Positions 39,900 through 52,296 of a DNA stretch of 64,000 bases are shown in pieces. Origin of the DNA: Apteryx mantelli. Taxonomy: Eukaryota; Chordata; Aves; Apterygiformes; Apterygidae. Position numbers and translations under genes: made by a program. The DNA lies in the NCBI RefSeq assembly GCF_036417845.1, contig NC_089985.1:33004583-33068582 (forward strand), written 5' to 3'. The first letter of the stretch is position 1. Each line of letters begins with the position of its first letter. A model generated the notes under the pieces. The model saw only the letters and a list, made by a program, of their open reading frames with translations, was not told the DNA's origin and made no database searches.

Positions 39900-40022
39900 T
39901 CAGACCATGTAAAATCTGGCTGATACCCCACTGCAGATGCTCAGACCTTGTGAAACCTAGCTGATACCCCACTGCAGATGCTCAGACCTTGTAAAACCTA
40001 GCTGATACACCACTGCAGATGC
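39900..40022. repeat. Three-copy 41-bp tandem repeat
   Basis: Units start at 39900, 39941 and 39982. They share TCAGACC, GCTGATAC and CCACTGCAGATGC, with only a few differences per copy, and the next base run (TCAGAGGG) breaks the pattern. Each unit carries one GATA core and one CAGATG E-box. It looks like a young minisatellite. Confidence 0.88.
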
Positions 40023-43000
40023 TCAGAGGGTGGCATGGCACCCAGCAGCCATCGAATGCAGAGCCGTGCTGTCCAGCCCCATGCTCCCCGTGGCATCAGT
40101 GAGGGTGGCCCCACAGTGGGTTTCATCCTGGCCGCATGGGACGTCCCGGTGCTGTGTGGCTGGGGAGCAGGGTCACAAAGCCCCCAGGCGGTGGCCGACA
40201 CGGGTGCTCGTGTCCAGGACTGAGCTCCAAGCCAAGGGCTGTGCTACTCAGTTCATTTTCCCTTGAGACCTGCTCAATAACATCACCGTGGCCTGCGGGT
40301 ATTTCCTGGGAAACTCTGGGTAATTTTCTCATGCTTACTAGTTTTTCGGAGGCTCCCTCTCCTCTATCTAGCTGCTTATTTGTACATAACTGGCAGATTT
40401 TGTCCCTCTTTGAGCTCTCTGCTCCGCTGTCCCCCTGAGTGAAACAGGCCAATGGGTTTAACAGCTATTAACAGGGCTGACAGCACATTCACAACAGCCA
40501 CAGGCCTTACAGCCTTAAAAAATGAGGCTAAGAAAACAACCACTTGATCTGTCCCACCTTGCCCTGGGCTGGGCAGGAATCAAACCAAATGGCCACAAGT
40601 GACCCTAAAATCCCTGAAAGGAGAGAAGTGAATCCTTCTGCCTCTGGTTCGGCCTTATGGCCATGGGAAGAGCCAGCATTAATTAGTCCCTTTTGGCTTT
40701 CTGGTCCGCTCAGAGGGCAGACGGCGCTCCTAACGATTTCCGAGCACAAGGGAAAGTGCCTTGGCACTGCTGGAGTGGCAGATAGTCAGGACCCCAATAC
40801 ACGAGGCACAGAAAGGGAGAAGAGGGCTGAATTCTATCTGGATAGTCCCTTCTGCCCACCGCTATCAAACGCAATGAATAATTTACTATCCGATCATCTC
40901 TAATCTTCGTCCCGTAAAATCAGTAGCAGGCTGGGAGGGTTTTTGAAGCCTCCAGCTGCATTCACTGATAAGACATGAGGCAGGAAAGATTGGAAGCCCA
41001 TAAAAATGATAATCTCAGGCTTCAGTGTAACTTGGTGGAAGGGTTTTCTCCTGTCCTTTCATTAAGGATGGATTTCATGATCTTCCTTAAATAGTAACAA
41101 GTCTTCTCATGAGGAATCTCCCATCCAAAAACTGATTGCATCATCATTAGGAAATAGGAGGCCAATCAGCCATAAAAAAGTATCTGGACCACAGGTTAGT
41201 GCAAAGGCCAAGTCCCTGCAGAGCAAACAGCATCTGTCATTACAGGATCAGAGGAAACTGGACAATCAGAGGTAATTTCTGAATGCAGAGTGAAGCTCTA
41301 GGCATCAGGGCCACTATCCTGAAGTGAACAGCCCTCCAACCCTTGCTGGTACTTGGCTAATTTATCCCTCAAGTGAAAGCTATTTGCTGACAGAAGAGGG
41401 AAAGACAGGATCCTATGCTCTCCTCCCAGGGCCTGCTGGAGCATTCACGATCTCTTTAAACTTTTCCCCGGTTATAATTCCCATCATGCAAGGTGGGAGC
41501 GAGGTCTGGCTGTGCTGGGGTGATGTCACTGCCCCACACCAGGGCTGTGCAGCCCAGGTTTAACCACAGGGCTCTTGGACCTCCCCAGAAACCAACTGTG
41601 TTGCATCTGTTCGTGATCTGAAACCAGGCTGCCCTCTCACCCAAGGGGAGGAAGGTGAGGGGGACAAACCATTTTGGGGGGTCTCAGATGGTTGGGGCCA
41701 GGCTGGGTTATATCCAGCAACAGAGATGAAGAAGAAACAAGGCAGGGTTTTGTGGGGTGACTGTCCCCCAGCAGATGCCCTTGGGTTGCCCCATCCTAAG
41801 CAGCATGGATGTCTTTTCCCTGGCTTGCAGGAGGAAAGCTTGCAGGTCAAGGAGGTAGGCACGGTAAACCCCTTCTGTGGCCCACACAGCCCAAAACTGG
41901 TATGGACACCACCTAGGAGAGCCGGAGTAAAACCCAAGCTTCTGGCCAAAATCCTAAACGTGAGTCCAGTCATCAAGCAAAGCCCCTTCTTCATAGTCCT
42001 GAACCTCCTTAGTATGAAGAGGAACATCACATTTCATTCAGTCTGGCTAGGTGCAGATGGATCCCAATGAATACAGAAGATGGATGAACAGAGATATCCC
42101 TGTTTCTCATACACATCCTTCTGTGAGTGTTGCCATTATCTGGGAGAAGAATGGAAAATGAAAAAAAACCACCAGTTCATCAACCGTTTACACATGAATC
42201 TCAACCAAGATGACCAAGAGGAGGAGAGGGAAAGAGTTGGCTGGGTTAGTGGGGGGAATGATTTCAGGAAATAATCATCCCAGGTGCCAGAATAGGAGAA
42301 AATTAGAAGTGTAAACTATAATCAGATGTTAAGTTGCTTTTCTTCTGCTAATTGAAATAATGTTTTCCCCACTATCCACCACTCTACCCCTTTCAGATGC
42401 TAATCCCTATCAAACATGGACTTACAATTACAAATTCGTAGGCATCTTTCCCAGGGGCAGAAATTGCTTTGCCCTGTAACCTCTAAGATGAGGTCTTAAT
42501 AGGAATTCACGAGCAGTCACTGGTAAAGCTTCATTAGCCGGAGAGAATAGACAAGGGCAAGTTGCAGTGCTCCCTAACCACTCTAGGGAAAAATTAATTT
42601 AAATTACTTTGTAAAGTAACAAGGCCAGATAATGTGTTTCCTTCTTGGATTATTGTTTTCCAACACCCTAATGCGCTCATAGATTAGGTTGCTTTGCCTG
42701 TCTTGATGGTGGTCCATACTAAGTTGTGATTTATGGAGAGCAGCATCCTTTGGAGAGACATATGCAGCCCCTTTGGCTGGAGTTGGCTGAAGACAAGGTG
42801 AAGGAACAGCTGTTCCTCACCGTGTTCGGCTGGGGACATCTGCATTGCTCGGAGTCTGTTAGGGGCACTGAGGCAGGTAGCAACCATCTCCATCAAAACT
42901 TCAGCACCAGGCAAAAGGCCTTTCTACTAGAGATGACACTTCAGCTTTTCCCTGGTTCAAAACTGGTCCAATCCAGTGGAAAGAATCTTGCTCTTTTGCT

Positions 43001-43859
43001 TCTTGGAGGGCAGATCCTGAGAGGTGCCGAGTCCTGGCTTCAAGGGCCGGAAAAACATGAGAGACCTCCACCAGAAACACCAGCCCTCAGCACAGGTACT
43101 GGCCGAGGCTGCTTCCTGAGCTACAGCCAGCTGAAAACTAAAATGCACTAAAATGCGCTAAAAACAAAGCCTGCATCCCTGTGGTCAGCTGTGATTTCTA
43201 ACCCCCTCCGAGACGTTTGAAAGCACTTGTCCACAAAAGAGTTGACTTTTCTTCCACGGGCACCAGGCAGACCTTTCCCCTGGAAGCTCTTTGTGCTGCA
43301 GGGCACAGGCTGGCTTCAAACCTTTCTGGCTGGGGTTGTAATTTTTTGTGTCTTTATGGAAATCTGCAGTGACACGGAGTGCCAAGTGAAGTGACGTGGG
43401 AAGATACAGCGATAAGCAGCTTGGCAGAGGGGAGCTGCTGGCTGTAATTCTTCGGAGCGCTCTGCTCTTTCAGCGGGACGTTGGTGGGCTGCTCTGCAGC
43501 CCAGGCGCAGCCAGCGTGCCGCATTATTAACCTGAGAACTGTCGTGCAGAATAGGCCTGTCTGGCTAAATCGTCAGGGGACGCGGGGATAATTCAATAAA
43601 GAGACAAAGAGTTCAAAGGGCCTTTCGGCAACTGGAGAGCAACAAACGGGACTGATCATCTGAGCTGATTAAATAGGTTCACAACTGACCCAGGAGTCCT
43701 AGGAGACCAAACTGAAGCCTGGAAGATTTATGAGGAGCTACCTGAATTGGAGAGAGAATATATTTCTTTTATTCCTGCCTTCTGAACGGGTTCACTGTTG
43801 TTTTCAAAGCAGAGAGAGTGGGCTAGAGAGATATGCATTGAGACAGAGGGATAGACAGG

Positions 43860-43890
43860 TAAGTAGGTAGGTAGATAGATGGATGGACAG
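43860..43890. repeat. GTAG/GATA/GATG microsatellite
   Basis: Short run of related tetranucleotides (GTAG, GATA, GATG). Confidence 0.75.
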
Positions 43891-45939
43891 ACTCACGACC
43901 TGTCTGATTATTTTTCTGTCTCCAGATACTCAGAGGAAGATAGAGGAGCCCCGTGGTACCAAGATCCATCTTCCGTGATTCTCTCATCCAAAACCGCAAC
44001 ACTTAGAAATGGGATAATAACCCCCAAGCATGAGATTTTATGTTCTGCTAGCTCCTGTCAGCCCAGCTCCTGCATTCACTTGTCGCTTGAATTTCTTTTA
44101 TCCCAATCAGCAGCCCTTTTCTCTTCAAGCTCTGCCAAATTCTCGGCTCAGGCCGCGCTCCCTGGTGATGAGCCCTGTGTTTCGACAGCTCAGCACGTGA
44201 TAAAGCGCACCCTTGAATCCTGCCTGGTTTTGCTGTCAGGACCTAGCCAAATGGGTTCATAATGCTCCTGGAAAGCAGCAGGGCTCGGTTCCTCATGGGA
44301 AGGACACTCCCGTGTCCCCATGGGGTAAGCAAGAGCCAAATTTCGGTGTATCCCCAGCGAGGCGCTCTCCCTCCTCCCGGATGCCAGTGCTCAGCATCGT
44401 CTGAGGAAGATCTCCCAGGGAAGTGGTTTCTCCAGACCCCACAGCCTTTCAGGAGCAGTAGGAGGCCCTCAGCAAAGCTGAGGAACACCCCAAAAGAGGG
44501 AAATTGGCCTGAGCATCCTTGAATGCGGGGTGCGAGCTGCCAGAGCACTGCCAGCTGGCACCAGCCCTATCCAATTCCCCGACAGTCAGCAAAAGAAACT
44601 CATCTTCAGATGGCATCTCGCTCCTCCTTCTTTCCAGCATCCGAGCTTTCAGCTGGCATTCGAAGGGGAAAAATAACAAGGCAATCAGAAGCGAGCAAAA
44701 CACATCTAATAACCTCCACTTCTTTTCAACGAGCTCCAGTTGTTGCTTTACAAGTGTACTCCAACCCCAGCAAGTGCCAGACAAAAGCTCCCCTCTCCTC
44801 CTCCGTGTCTGTTAAACAGCCTTATTATTCCTGCAGCCCGCATCTGCTGGGTGGCAGGCGCGATTACCATAACACAGGGGCAGGATTTGGCCTGGCTGCT
44901 CCACTGTCGCTATTGCAACAGGCAAGAGCGTTTGGCTGGTTGGAAAATAAAGCAAAAAAATCGAGCAAAAAAAAAAAATCAAACGTGTGAAGTCACTGTT
45001 CTGGCTGCGGCCCAAGCAAACAGATGTAGGTAAGAGAGGAGATGGGAAAAATCGTGTCATCTTCTGCTTTGCACAACCATTCAGGGGCTCCTGTTGTCAG
45101 GGAAGGAGGCGGGAGGGACACAGAAAGGCCGGAGGGATTTCATGCTAACCCAAGGCGCTGGAGAGGGGTTTCTCAGCATACGGTGAAGCCGAGGGGGCTT
45201 TTGGAGGACCCTAACCTGTGTCCGAAGCCTTGGAGGTTCCTTGCCCCGGAGAGAGGCTGCCGCAGCCGAGCTGAGTGCCGTGAGATAGGGGCAGCGCGTC
45301 GGGGCTCCCACGGGAGGCACGGAGAGAAAAGGGCTGAATAAAGCAGAGCAATGTCATTGTGCTGCCGTGGCTGGGAACAGGCCTGCCCTTTAAACCGGCG
45401 CGTGAATAGATTTCAAGGACAGAAGTCGAAGACCCCTGAGAGACGCCTTTGCCTGGGATTGAAGAGAAGAGGCTGTTTCCAGGGCTGGCAGAGCTATTAA
45501 TTAAAAATAAAGAAATAAATGAACAGCGGGGCATGGTCCCAGCCACCAGTGCTCCCACCTGGAAATGCGAGCCCTTGCAGGGTCTTCTCACCCCAAGGTC
45601 TCCTGGGGTCTCCCTGCAAGACTCCACAGCCCGACCGGCCTGCCTGAGCGACAGCACCCGCCCAAGACTTCTCCTATGACTTTAAACCCCCCAAATACCA
45701 AATTCTGCAGGAAAATAGCTGCACTGTTCCAATAGGTTGGTTATAACATAATGATTGTCTGTCTGTGGTAACCTCATGAAGCCTTGGAGAGATGATCACC
45801 CTGGGTGGAGAAGAGAGGAAAAACCTTTAAAACATTTTATTTGGAAAATGTCAAGAACACATTGAATCATGTTAACAAATTTAATTTCCTTACAAAGCCT
45901 CGCATGCAATTTTTAAAGCACAGGTTTCGAGCAGCTCCC

Positions 45940-48900
45940 GTGGGAGGTAGGAGACGTGCCGGAGGGTTTGCACGCGCGCTGCGGCCCGGCGTGGACGGTG
46001 CGGGCAGGGGTGTGCAGGCGCAGGGTGCGCTGCGCAGCGCAGCGTCTGCACGCCATTGCCCTCTCCTGGGAAGAGGCAGGAATATTTAGCTGTGTTATAA
46101 ACCCTGTGTCGCCGGCAGGACGTTCTACCTGTGGCGGCGGCGGTATTTCTGGTACAGATAGAGACATCCTTCCCGCGGCGCGGGCAGGGAGCGCCGAAGG
46201 GCCTGCCGGGGCGCCCGGCGAAGCCCCGGCGGCCTCGCCAGCGCCGGCTGCGCTGCGATCGCAGGAAGCGCTTGTTCTGTGGTTACCTTTGATCTAAGAG
46301 TTATCTGCAGAAAGGGGTTCCCTGAGACCTGTTCAAAGGACGTGCTTGCCGAAAGCCGGCTGCGCTGGAAGCAAGAGCAGCCGCATCGGCTCAGCTCTCC
46401 CTTCTCCGCGGCCGGAGCGAGCGCCGCCCTGGGCAAGGCTGTGACAGCCCCGCGCCACCCGCCGGGAGCCCCGCTGGGGCACAGCACGGGGACCGCGAGC
46501 TGCCACTGCAGGGCGGACCCAAGCGCTTGGGGTGGAGGTGGAGACGTCTCCATCCTCGGGGCAGCGTCACAGGCGGAGGGGACAACCCACGCTCCTTCCC
46601 AAAAAGGCCTTCATATTGCCCGCGCATGGGTGCGCGCGTGCGGGACTGTACCCCTGCCCCGGCGCCTGCAAGCGGTGAGATAGCTGGGGCGAGCTCGTTT
46701 GGGGCAAGGCCGCTGGCGGGGGGCTCCGCTCCCCAGGGGCAGGGCGGACGGCTCGTCCACCCGAACAGGCTGGCAGAGATATGAGCAACAGGCGGCTCAG
46801 TCAGGCCGGGGAAGCTCAGTGGTTGCTGCCATCTGGGAAAGTGCCCGGGAAGAGCAGCCGGTACCTGTCCAAATGGTTCGGTGTCACCTGACCTGGAAGG
46901 GCAGGGGAAAAACCAGCTCAGAGCTGGTAGGACACGGCGGAGAGCAGATCAGGAGGGATTTCTGCAGATCAAACCGAATGCAAAACCACCCAGGTGTTTC
47001 GTATTGCCTGCCGTTAGGATTCGCGGGTCTCCCTCTCCTGGGTGCCGCTGCTCCTGCCGCGCAGGCAGACTCCCCGGGAGAGCTGGGACCCAGCGGCAAG
47101 TCCTGGGAGCAGGGCAATCACCACGGAGGACGTGTTGCACCGCGGGGCAGCGGCTGTGGCTGGCACCGGGGCCTGGGGGAGCAGAGGGGACTTGCTGCTC
47201 TGCAGCGGGTGTCCCAGGTCGGGGCCCGGTTGCTGCCGTGCAGCCTGACCTGCTGTACAGCGCCTTGCACGGTGCAAAGCAGATACCCAGGGGGTCTCCA
47301 GCTGCCAACGTAACAGACCCCTTGGTGCTGACCGTCCATCACAGTAGGGTATTTTGCAGCAAAATGGCTCAGATCCGCAAGCCTTGCTGAGTCCCATGCA
47401 CGTCCCATGATCAGGGACCCGATGTCCTACAGAGGAGCTGCAGCCACCGCTCGTTTCTGGCCTATCGCAGGCTGGGGAGACCGTGGTGCCAACTCGCCAC
47501 CCACACATCTGCCAACCATGAACAGAGCCCTCCCGACCCTGAGCGGCAGCTTCCCATCCACGACATCTGCGGCAGCAAGCTGCTAACCAGCTCCAGCCGT
47601 CCCCAGGGGCAACCCCGTGTGGCTTTTCTCCCTCTTCCCAGCTCCCGTTTCAACACCGTTCCCAGGGATGGAGAGAAGCAATGCTCTGCTGCCGGATGGT
47701 TACGAGGTGCATGATTAGGAGGGTGTGGGAATGTTTCATTTCTGCTCCAACAGCACGCAGGGGGACGTATTTCTGGCAGCGCGAGTGAAATGCTCTGGAG
47801 TTGGGCTCTCTGCTTTGCAGCGTCCCTTCGCTCATGTGCCTTTCCGACACGCAGGGGGACCTTGCCACTGATTTTGGTGGCTTCGGACAACCCCAGGAGA
47901 GCAACATGCTCTTCGCAGGCTCTCTGGCTGTGGGGTTGTGCTGCGAGGGGTGACAGACGGTGAAAGCAGGGCAGCTGCAGGGCTTGGGGAACGTGCTGGC
48001 CACGTGGCCCCATTCCCCTGAACACCTCCGCAATGTCCGAGGGGTTTTGGCTAGTGCCTAGCCCTGCAAGCACTGCAAACGGCACAGGGACAGCCCCCCC
48101 GGGACAGCCAAGGTCCGTCTAGCCGGTTTCCTGTCTCCAAAGCGGGGTGAACAGGGCACGCAGGTAGCAACGCTCTTCCAGCCCCTCTCCGGCCTGGGAC
48201 AGTTTGCAGCTCCAGGAGTCTGCTTCGAACATGCAACCTGCTAATCTTGGGTGACGCAGCCCGAGGGCTGCGGGCAGGTCCGACACCGCGCTGCTCCTGC
48301 CGCCCCACAGCCTGGGCCTCTGCAGTGGGGCTGTGGGAGCAACCCAGCCACTGGGACTTGGCCGCTCTCGGCCTCGCCGCACCTTGCCTAGGTGGTGCTG
48401 TCGGACATCCCGGGATGGCAGTCGTGCCACCGATCCCTTGGGATGACCACGGGCACGGCGGATGCTTCGTAGGGCTGCAGACGTTTCAGCTTGAGCAGCA
48501 ATCGCCCCCCCAAAAGGGTTCCCAAAAGTGTCCTCGGAAAGCCGTACGTGGGTCCCTCAGCACACAAATGCATTTCTCAAGGGGCGACGCGGGCGTCGGG
48601 GGAACTGCTCTGGCCTGCGGAACGGCAGCCCCACGGGGAAACGCCGAGCAGAGCGCAAGGAATGCCGGGCAAATTCTTGCCTCCGCCGCAGCTTTCCCCT
48701 GCGACCTCGGGCAAGTTCCCGAACCTCTCCGGGCCGCTCCGTAGGCCATCTCCTCCCATTGTTCCCGGCAGCCGTTAAGCAACGCGATGCCAATAGAAAT
48801 CCGGCTTTCGTTTTCCATCGGGGGCAAACCGAGGATCGCGGCACCGCCGCGTTTTTTCTGGCCTCTTTCTGCCAAAAGCCCTTTGCCGCCGGACCTGCTC

Positions 48901-49910
48901 CCACCCTCCGTAGCCCTGCGGGCGCCGCTGGAGCAGAGACAGCCCAAACGCCCTGGCGGCAGGGTCGGCCTCGGCACGAAACCCGCTGCGGCCGGCGGCA
49001 GGTTTAAGCGGGTGCCGGTTGCGGCTCGCGGGGAGCGCGGCCCCGGCGCGGGCGCTCGGCCCCCCTGCCCAGGCCGCGCGCCGCTGGCCGGGCACCGCTC
49101 CGGCCCCGCAGCAGCAGCAGCCCCGGGCAGATCAAAGCGCCGGGGCAGTTTTAACTGCGCTCCAGACGCTCCCTCCCATTTCCTGCTGGATTCCCGTCTC
49201 GCTCCCTTTCCCCGCATCAGCAAAACAGAGTGTAAAAATAGAGGCCGGGCTTCACCAAAACACAATAGTAAATTGTTCCCCGGAAAGGTCACCGGGGCGT
49301 CTTAGAATAGCTCCGAGCGCCGGGAAAAATAAATACCTCCGAGGGGAGACGGGTTTGCAAACGCCCGCCGGCGGCAGCCCGCCCGCCGCGTTCGCGTGAC
49401 GGCTCCCTCGCCGGGGGTTAGGAAGCGACGAGTCCCCCGGGCGCCACGAGCGCGGGGCCGCGACGCCGCCGTGCCCGCCGCGAAACCCGGCTTTGCCCGT
49501 GGGTCCCCGGTCCTGAGGCCGCAGCCCCTCTCCCGTCTCCGAGCATCTCCCCGCGTGCCCCGTCCCCCGGGCTCTCCCCCGCCTCGGCCGGAGCCGCTCC
49601 GCTGCGGGCGCCTGCCAACGTCCTCGTCACTGCGCAGCCTCGGGGAAGAACACGAATCAGGAAGACGAGTGCTCCTTTTCCTCTTCCAAACTTCTGCTTT
49701 TTCACACTTTGTCCCGGCCCGCCCGCGTGGGTTAGAAATGCCTCCGCGCCTGGGCGAGGGGGGCCGGGACCCGGCTCCGTGCGGGGCCGGGGCTCATCTG
49801 CTGCCGCATCCGACCCCGCTCTCCCCCGGGCCCCGCGCGCCGGCTGCCGCCTTTCTCCGGCAGTGGGAACATCGTGCAGGGCCCGTAACTCGCCGGCCAC
49901 AGGGGAGAGA
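45940..49910. other. Orphan CpG-rich region (densest 48.25-49.9 kb)
   Basis: A broad stretch with very high GC and frequent CpG, densest in the last 1.6 kb. No exon of a known gene overlaps it. It is about 13 kb from each flanking promoter. It could be an intergenic CpG island with enhancer or lncRNA-promoter activity. Long open frames here are expected from the composition alone. Confidence 0.6.
48697..48755 (+). repeat. MIR-like fragment inside the CpG-rich region
   Basis: GCGACCTCGGGCAAGTTCCC then GAACCTCTCCGGGCC resembles the MIR core (TGTGACCTTGGGCAAGTTAC, TTAACCTCTCTGGGCC). It is CpG-rich, unlike most old SINE copies. Confidence 0.5.
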
Positions 49911-51113
49911 AACATATTGAATAGCTCCAGCGAGCAATAAATTACTTGCTCCCGTTGTCGATGGGCCGTCACGATGAAGAGGTGAAGCTTTCTCATCATT
50001 TGCGAGGGTGGGAATGTTTGGGTGCTGTATGTTCAATGAGCGTATTTTAATTAAATGATGTGGGAATCCCCATAAAAAAGCAGGTCCTTGCTCTTTTTTT
50101 TTTCTTTTTTCAGGCATGGAGTGTCAGTTCAGACGGCCCTATAACATGATTTTTTCCAGAAATGCTGTAATTAAAACCAGATAATGAGGCTTGAAAATAA
50201 AAACTGCCCAAATTTAGGGTGACTTTCTTTTTGTGTTTCTTGTTTCATTGTCTCTGAGTTACATGTCCCTCCTGCCTTCTCTTTTTTTTTTTTTAATTCA
50301 TTTTTATCTAAATGCCACTTCCCCTCCTCTCTCACTGCCCGATTTCGTCCATACCACAACCACCCAGTGAAAACACGATACTCTGGGAGAATTTCACAAA
50401 ATGATGGGCTCTGTGGCAGGATATGACTGTTTTCCTTTCTGCAATGTTAAGGGGAATTTTTTGTAACCCAGAGCTTAAATTCTGTCCCTGTGCTGCTAGA
50501 AATGTTAGAAAAGTCAGCAAACAGAATATCTTTACATGCGCTTGCTGCAGGTTTTTGAGGAAACTACTATTTGCCAGAAAATTTCCCACAGCGTGAGAGA
50601 GGCCAAAATCCCTGTTGCCTTTAAGAATAGTGTGTGCAACTGGTTCAGTTCATCCAACACCGAAACTGGGGCGAGATGAGCCGCAGCCTCACCGGCGGGC
50701 CCCTTCCTGCCCCGGAGAGGCGCCCAAGGGCAACGTTACCCGTGAAACCCGGCGTGTGTCCATCCCCTCCGCACTGGTTGTCTCTATGCTGTTAAGACTG
50801 GGACCCTAAGGTAGTTTCCTGCTTTCCCCCATGGTTTGTGTAAACATCTAAAAAAAAAAACAATTTTTTTTTGTATATTTGAATCCACAGAATTCAAATA
50901 TACGGAATAGTGCAAATAGTGCACTTCAAACATGCAACTAACGCCGTTAGGGGGAGAACACCAGGCATTTTAGGAAACTATTTGGAGGCCAGACGGTTGC
51001 TTGCAAGGCAAAACCATTGTAAAAAAAAGCCAACGTAAGTAGCTTGCTGAAAAATGAATTAAATTTCCAGCCTGAAAACAAGGGTGGGAAGGGCTTTTAA
51101 AAATCACGTTAAG

Positions 51114-51135
51114 AAAAAAAAAAAAAAAAAAAAAA
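51114..51135. repeat. Poly-A tract (22 A)
   Basis: Uninterrupted run of A. No retroposed gene or SINE body is recognisable next to it. Confidence 0.85.
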
Positions 51136-51604
51136 GGCGGAGATGTTTGTTGGCTTGTGTGTCGGTGGCAAAGCAGCTGGGAGACCCCCTTCAGCAGCTT
51201 CAGAGAGGACCCCATGGATGCTCTCCTCCAGCCCCATTGCCTGGGCCGGGGAGCTCCACCTGTGGGCCAGGCTGGAAGATCTTCTCCAGCGTTGGTTGCC
51301 TGGCCACTGCAGGGCCACCAGGAACAGCTCTGGGGATGCATCCGTGGAGCATGCCCCAGCGCGGAAAGGTCTCCCCGCTACCCCAGACCCCTTCCCATCC
51401 CCAGGACCGGCAGCTCCTGCTCTCTCCCAGCCCAGCTGTTTTGCAGCGCCTGGCCCTTGCCATTAAAAATATATGTTCCGGGAGTGATTTTAAACCCTCA
51501 CCTTGACAGTTTGCTTCCTGAGCAAAACAGCGTGCTGTTGGCAAAGGCAACGTGACTGCGAAGGCCGTTTTCGTGTAAGGAAGAAATAAGCGGAGGGGGA
51601 GGTG

Positions 51605-51703
51605 GGAAGGGGAGTTTTCCTGGTGGTGAAAGGGAGGGAGGGAGCAGGCAGGGAGGTGGGAAGGGGAGATAAACCGCACACGAGCTATCAGCTCTTTCCG
51701 GGA
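51605..51703. promoter_or_regulatory. Ets/GATA/RUNX motif cluster (candidate TAL1 stem-cell enhancer)
   Basis: Within 100 bases I see GGGAAGG (51604 and 51659), TTTTCCTG (51615), AGATAA (51667-51672) directly followed by the RUNX core ACCGCA (51673-51678), TATC (51686-51689) and TTTCCGGG (51695). This is an Ets-Ets-GATA-RUNX arrangement about 1.5 kb beyond the TAL1 poly(A) signal. The mouse Tal1 +18/19 haematopoietic stem-cell enhancer lies in the same interval and depends on Ets and GATA sites. The motifs are seen; orthology and activity are inferred. Confidence 0.5.
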
Positions 51704-52276
51704 GGACAGCAGGACGGGAGGACGGGGGTTAAGCCGGCTGCGCAGCGGTGATCAGCCAACCTTGGGTAAACACGGCCGGGCGTTCACTGCCCGGCGGCCG
51801 CAGACGTTGCTGGAAGACCAATGCGTTGTCCCCACGCCGGCGAGAGCCCAGCATGGGCTGCGGGGCTCTTGGCTCCATGGCACCACATGCCGGATGGCGG
51901 CCACCAAAGTGGGGACACGTCCTCCCATGTTCCCTGCGCCGGGCTGCACCCGGATGGGCTCCCTTCCACCCCCGTCGGGAGGCTCGATGTGCCCCCGTCT
52001 TTCACCGGGGGCAAATTTCACCCAGAAGCGTTAGAAGCAAATTTTGGCTGCACAGCTGATTGCTGGTGTTGGTGGGTTGGGTTTTTTTTTTCTTTTCATG
52101 GACAAGCTTTTGGGGGGGAGGCTTTAAAAATGTGAGGGATGCCCTAAAAGAGCTTGTTTAAAGAGCGAATGGCTTAGAAAAGCATAGAAATCAAACCAAG
52201 AATAAACCTGTAGTGCCACTGCCATTGGCCTGCCCCGCGCATGCAGGCCGTTAGCAGCAGGGCTGTGCTGGAGCTG

Positions 52277-52296
52277 CACACACACACGCACACACA
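52277..52296. repeat. (CA)n microsatellite
   Basis: Short CA run with one G interruption. Confidence 0.85.

Noticed and set aside
48486-49292. 268-codon open frame on the minus strand
   Set aside because: It lies in the CpG-rich region, is Arg/Ala/Gly/Pro-rich as expected from base composition, has overlapping long frames on both strands and has no family motif.
51114-51135. Poly-A tract as the tail of a processed pseudogene or SINE
   Set aside because: No recognisable body or target-site duplication is visible next to it.
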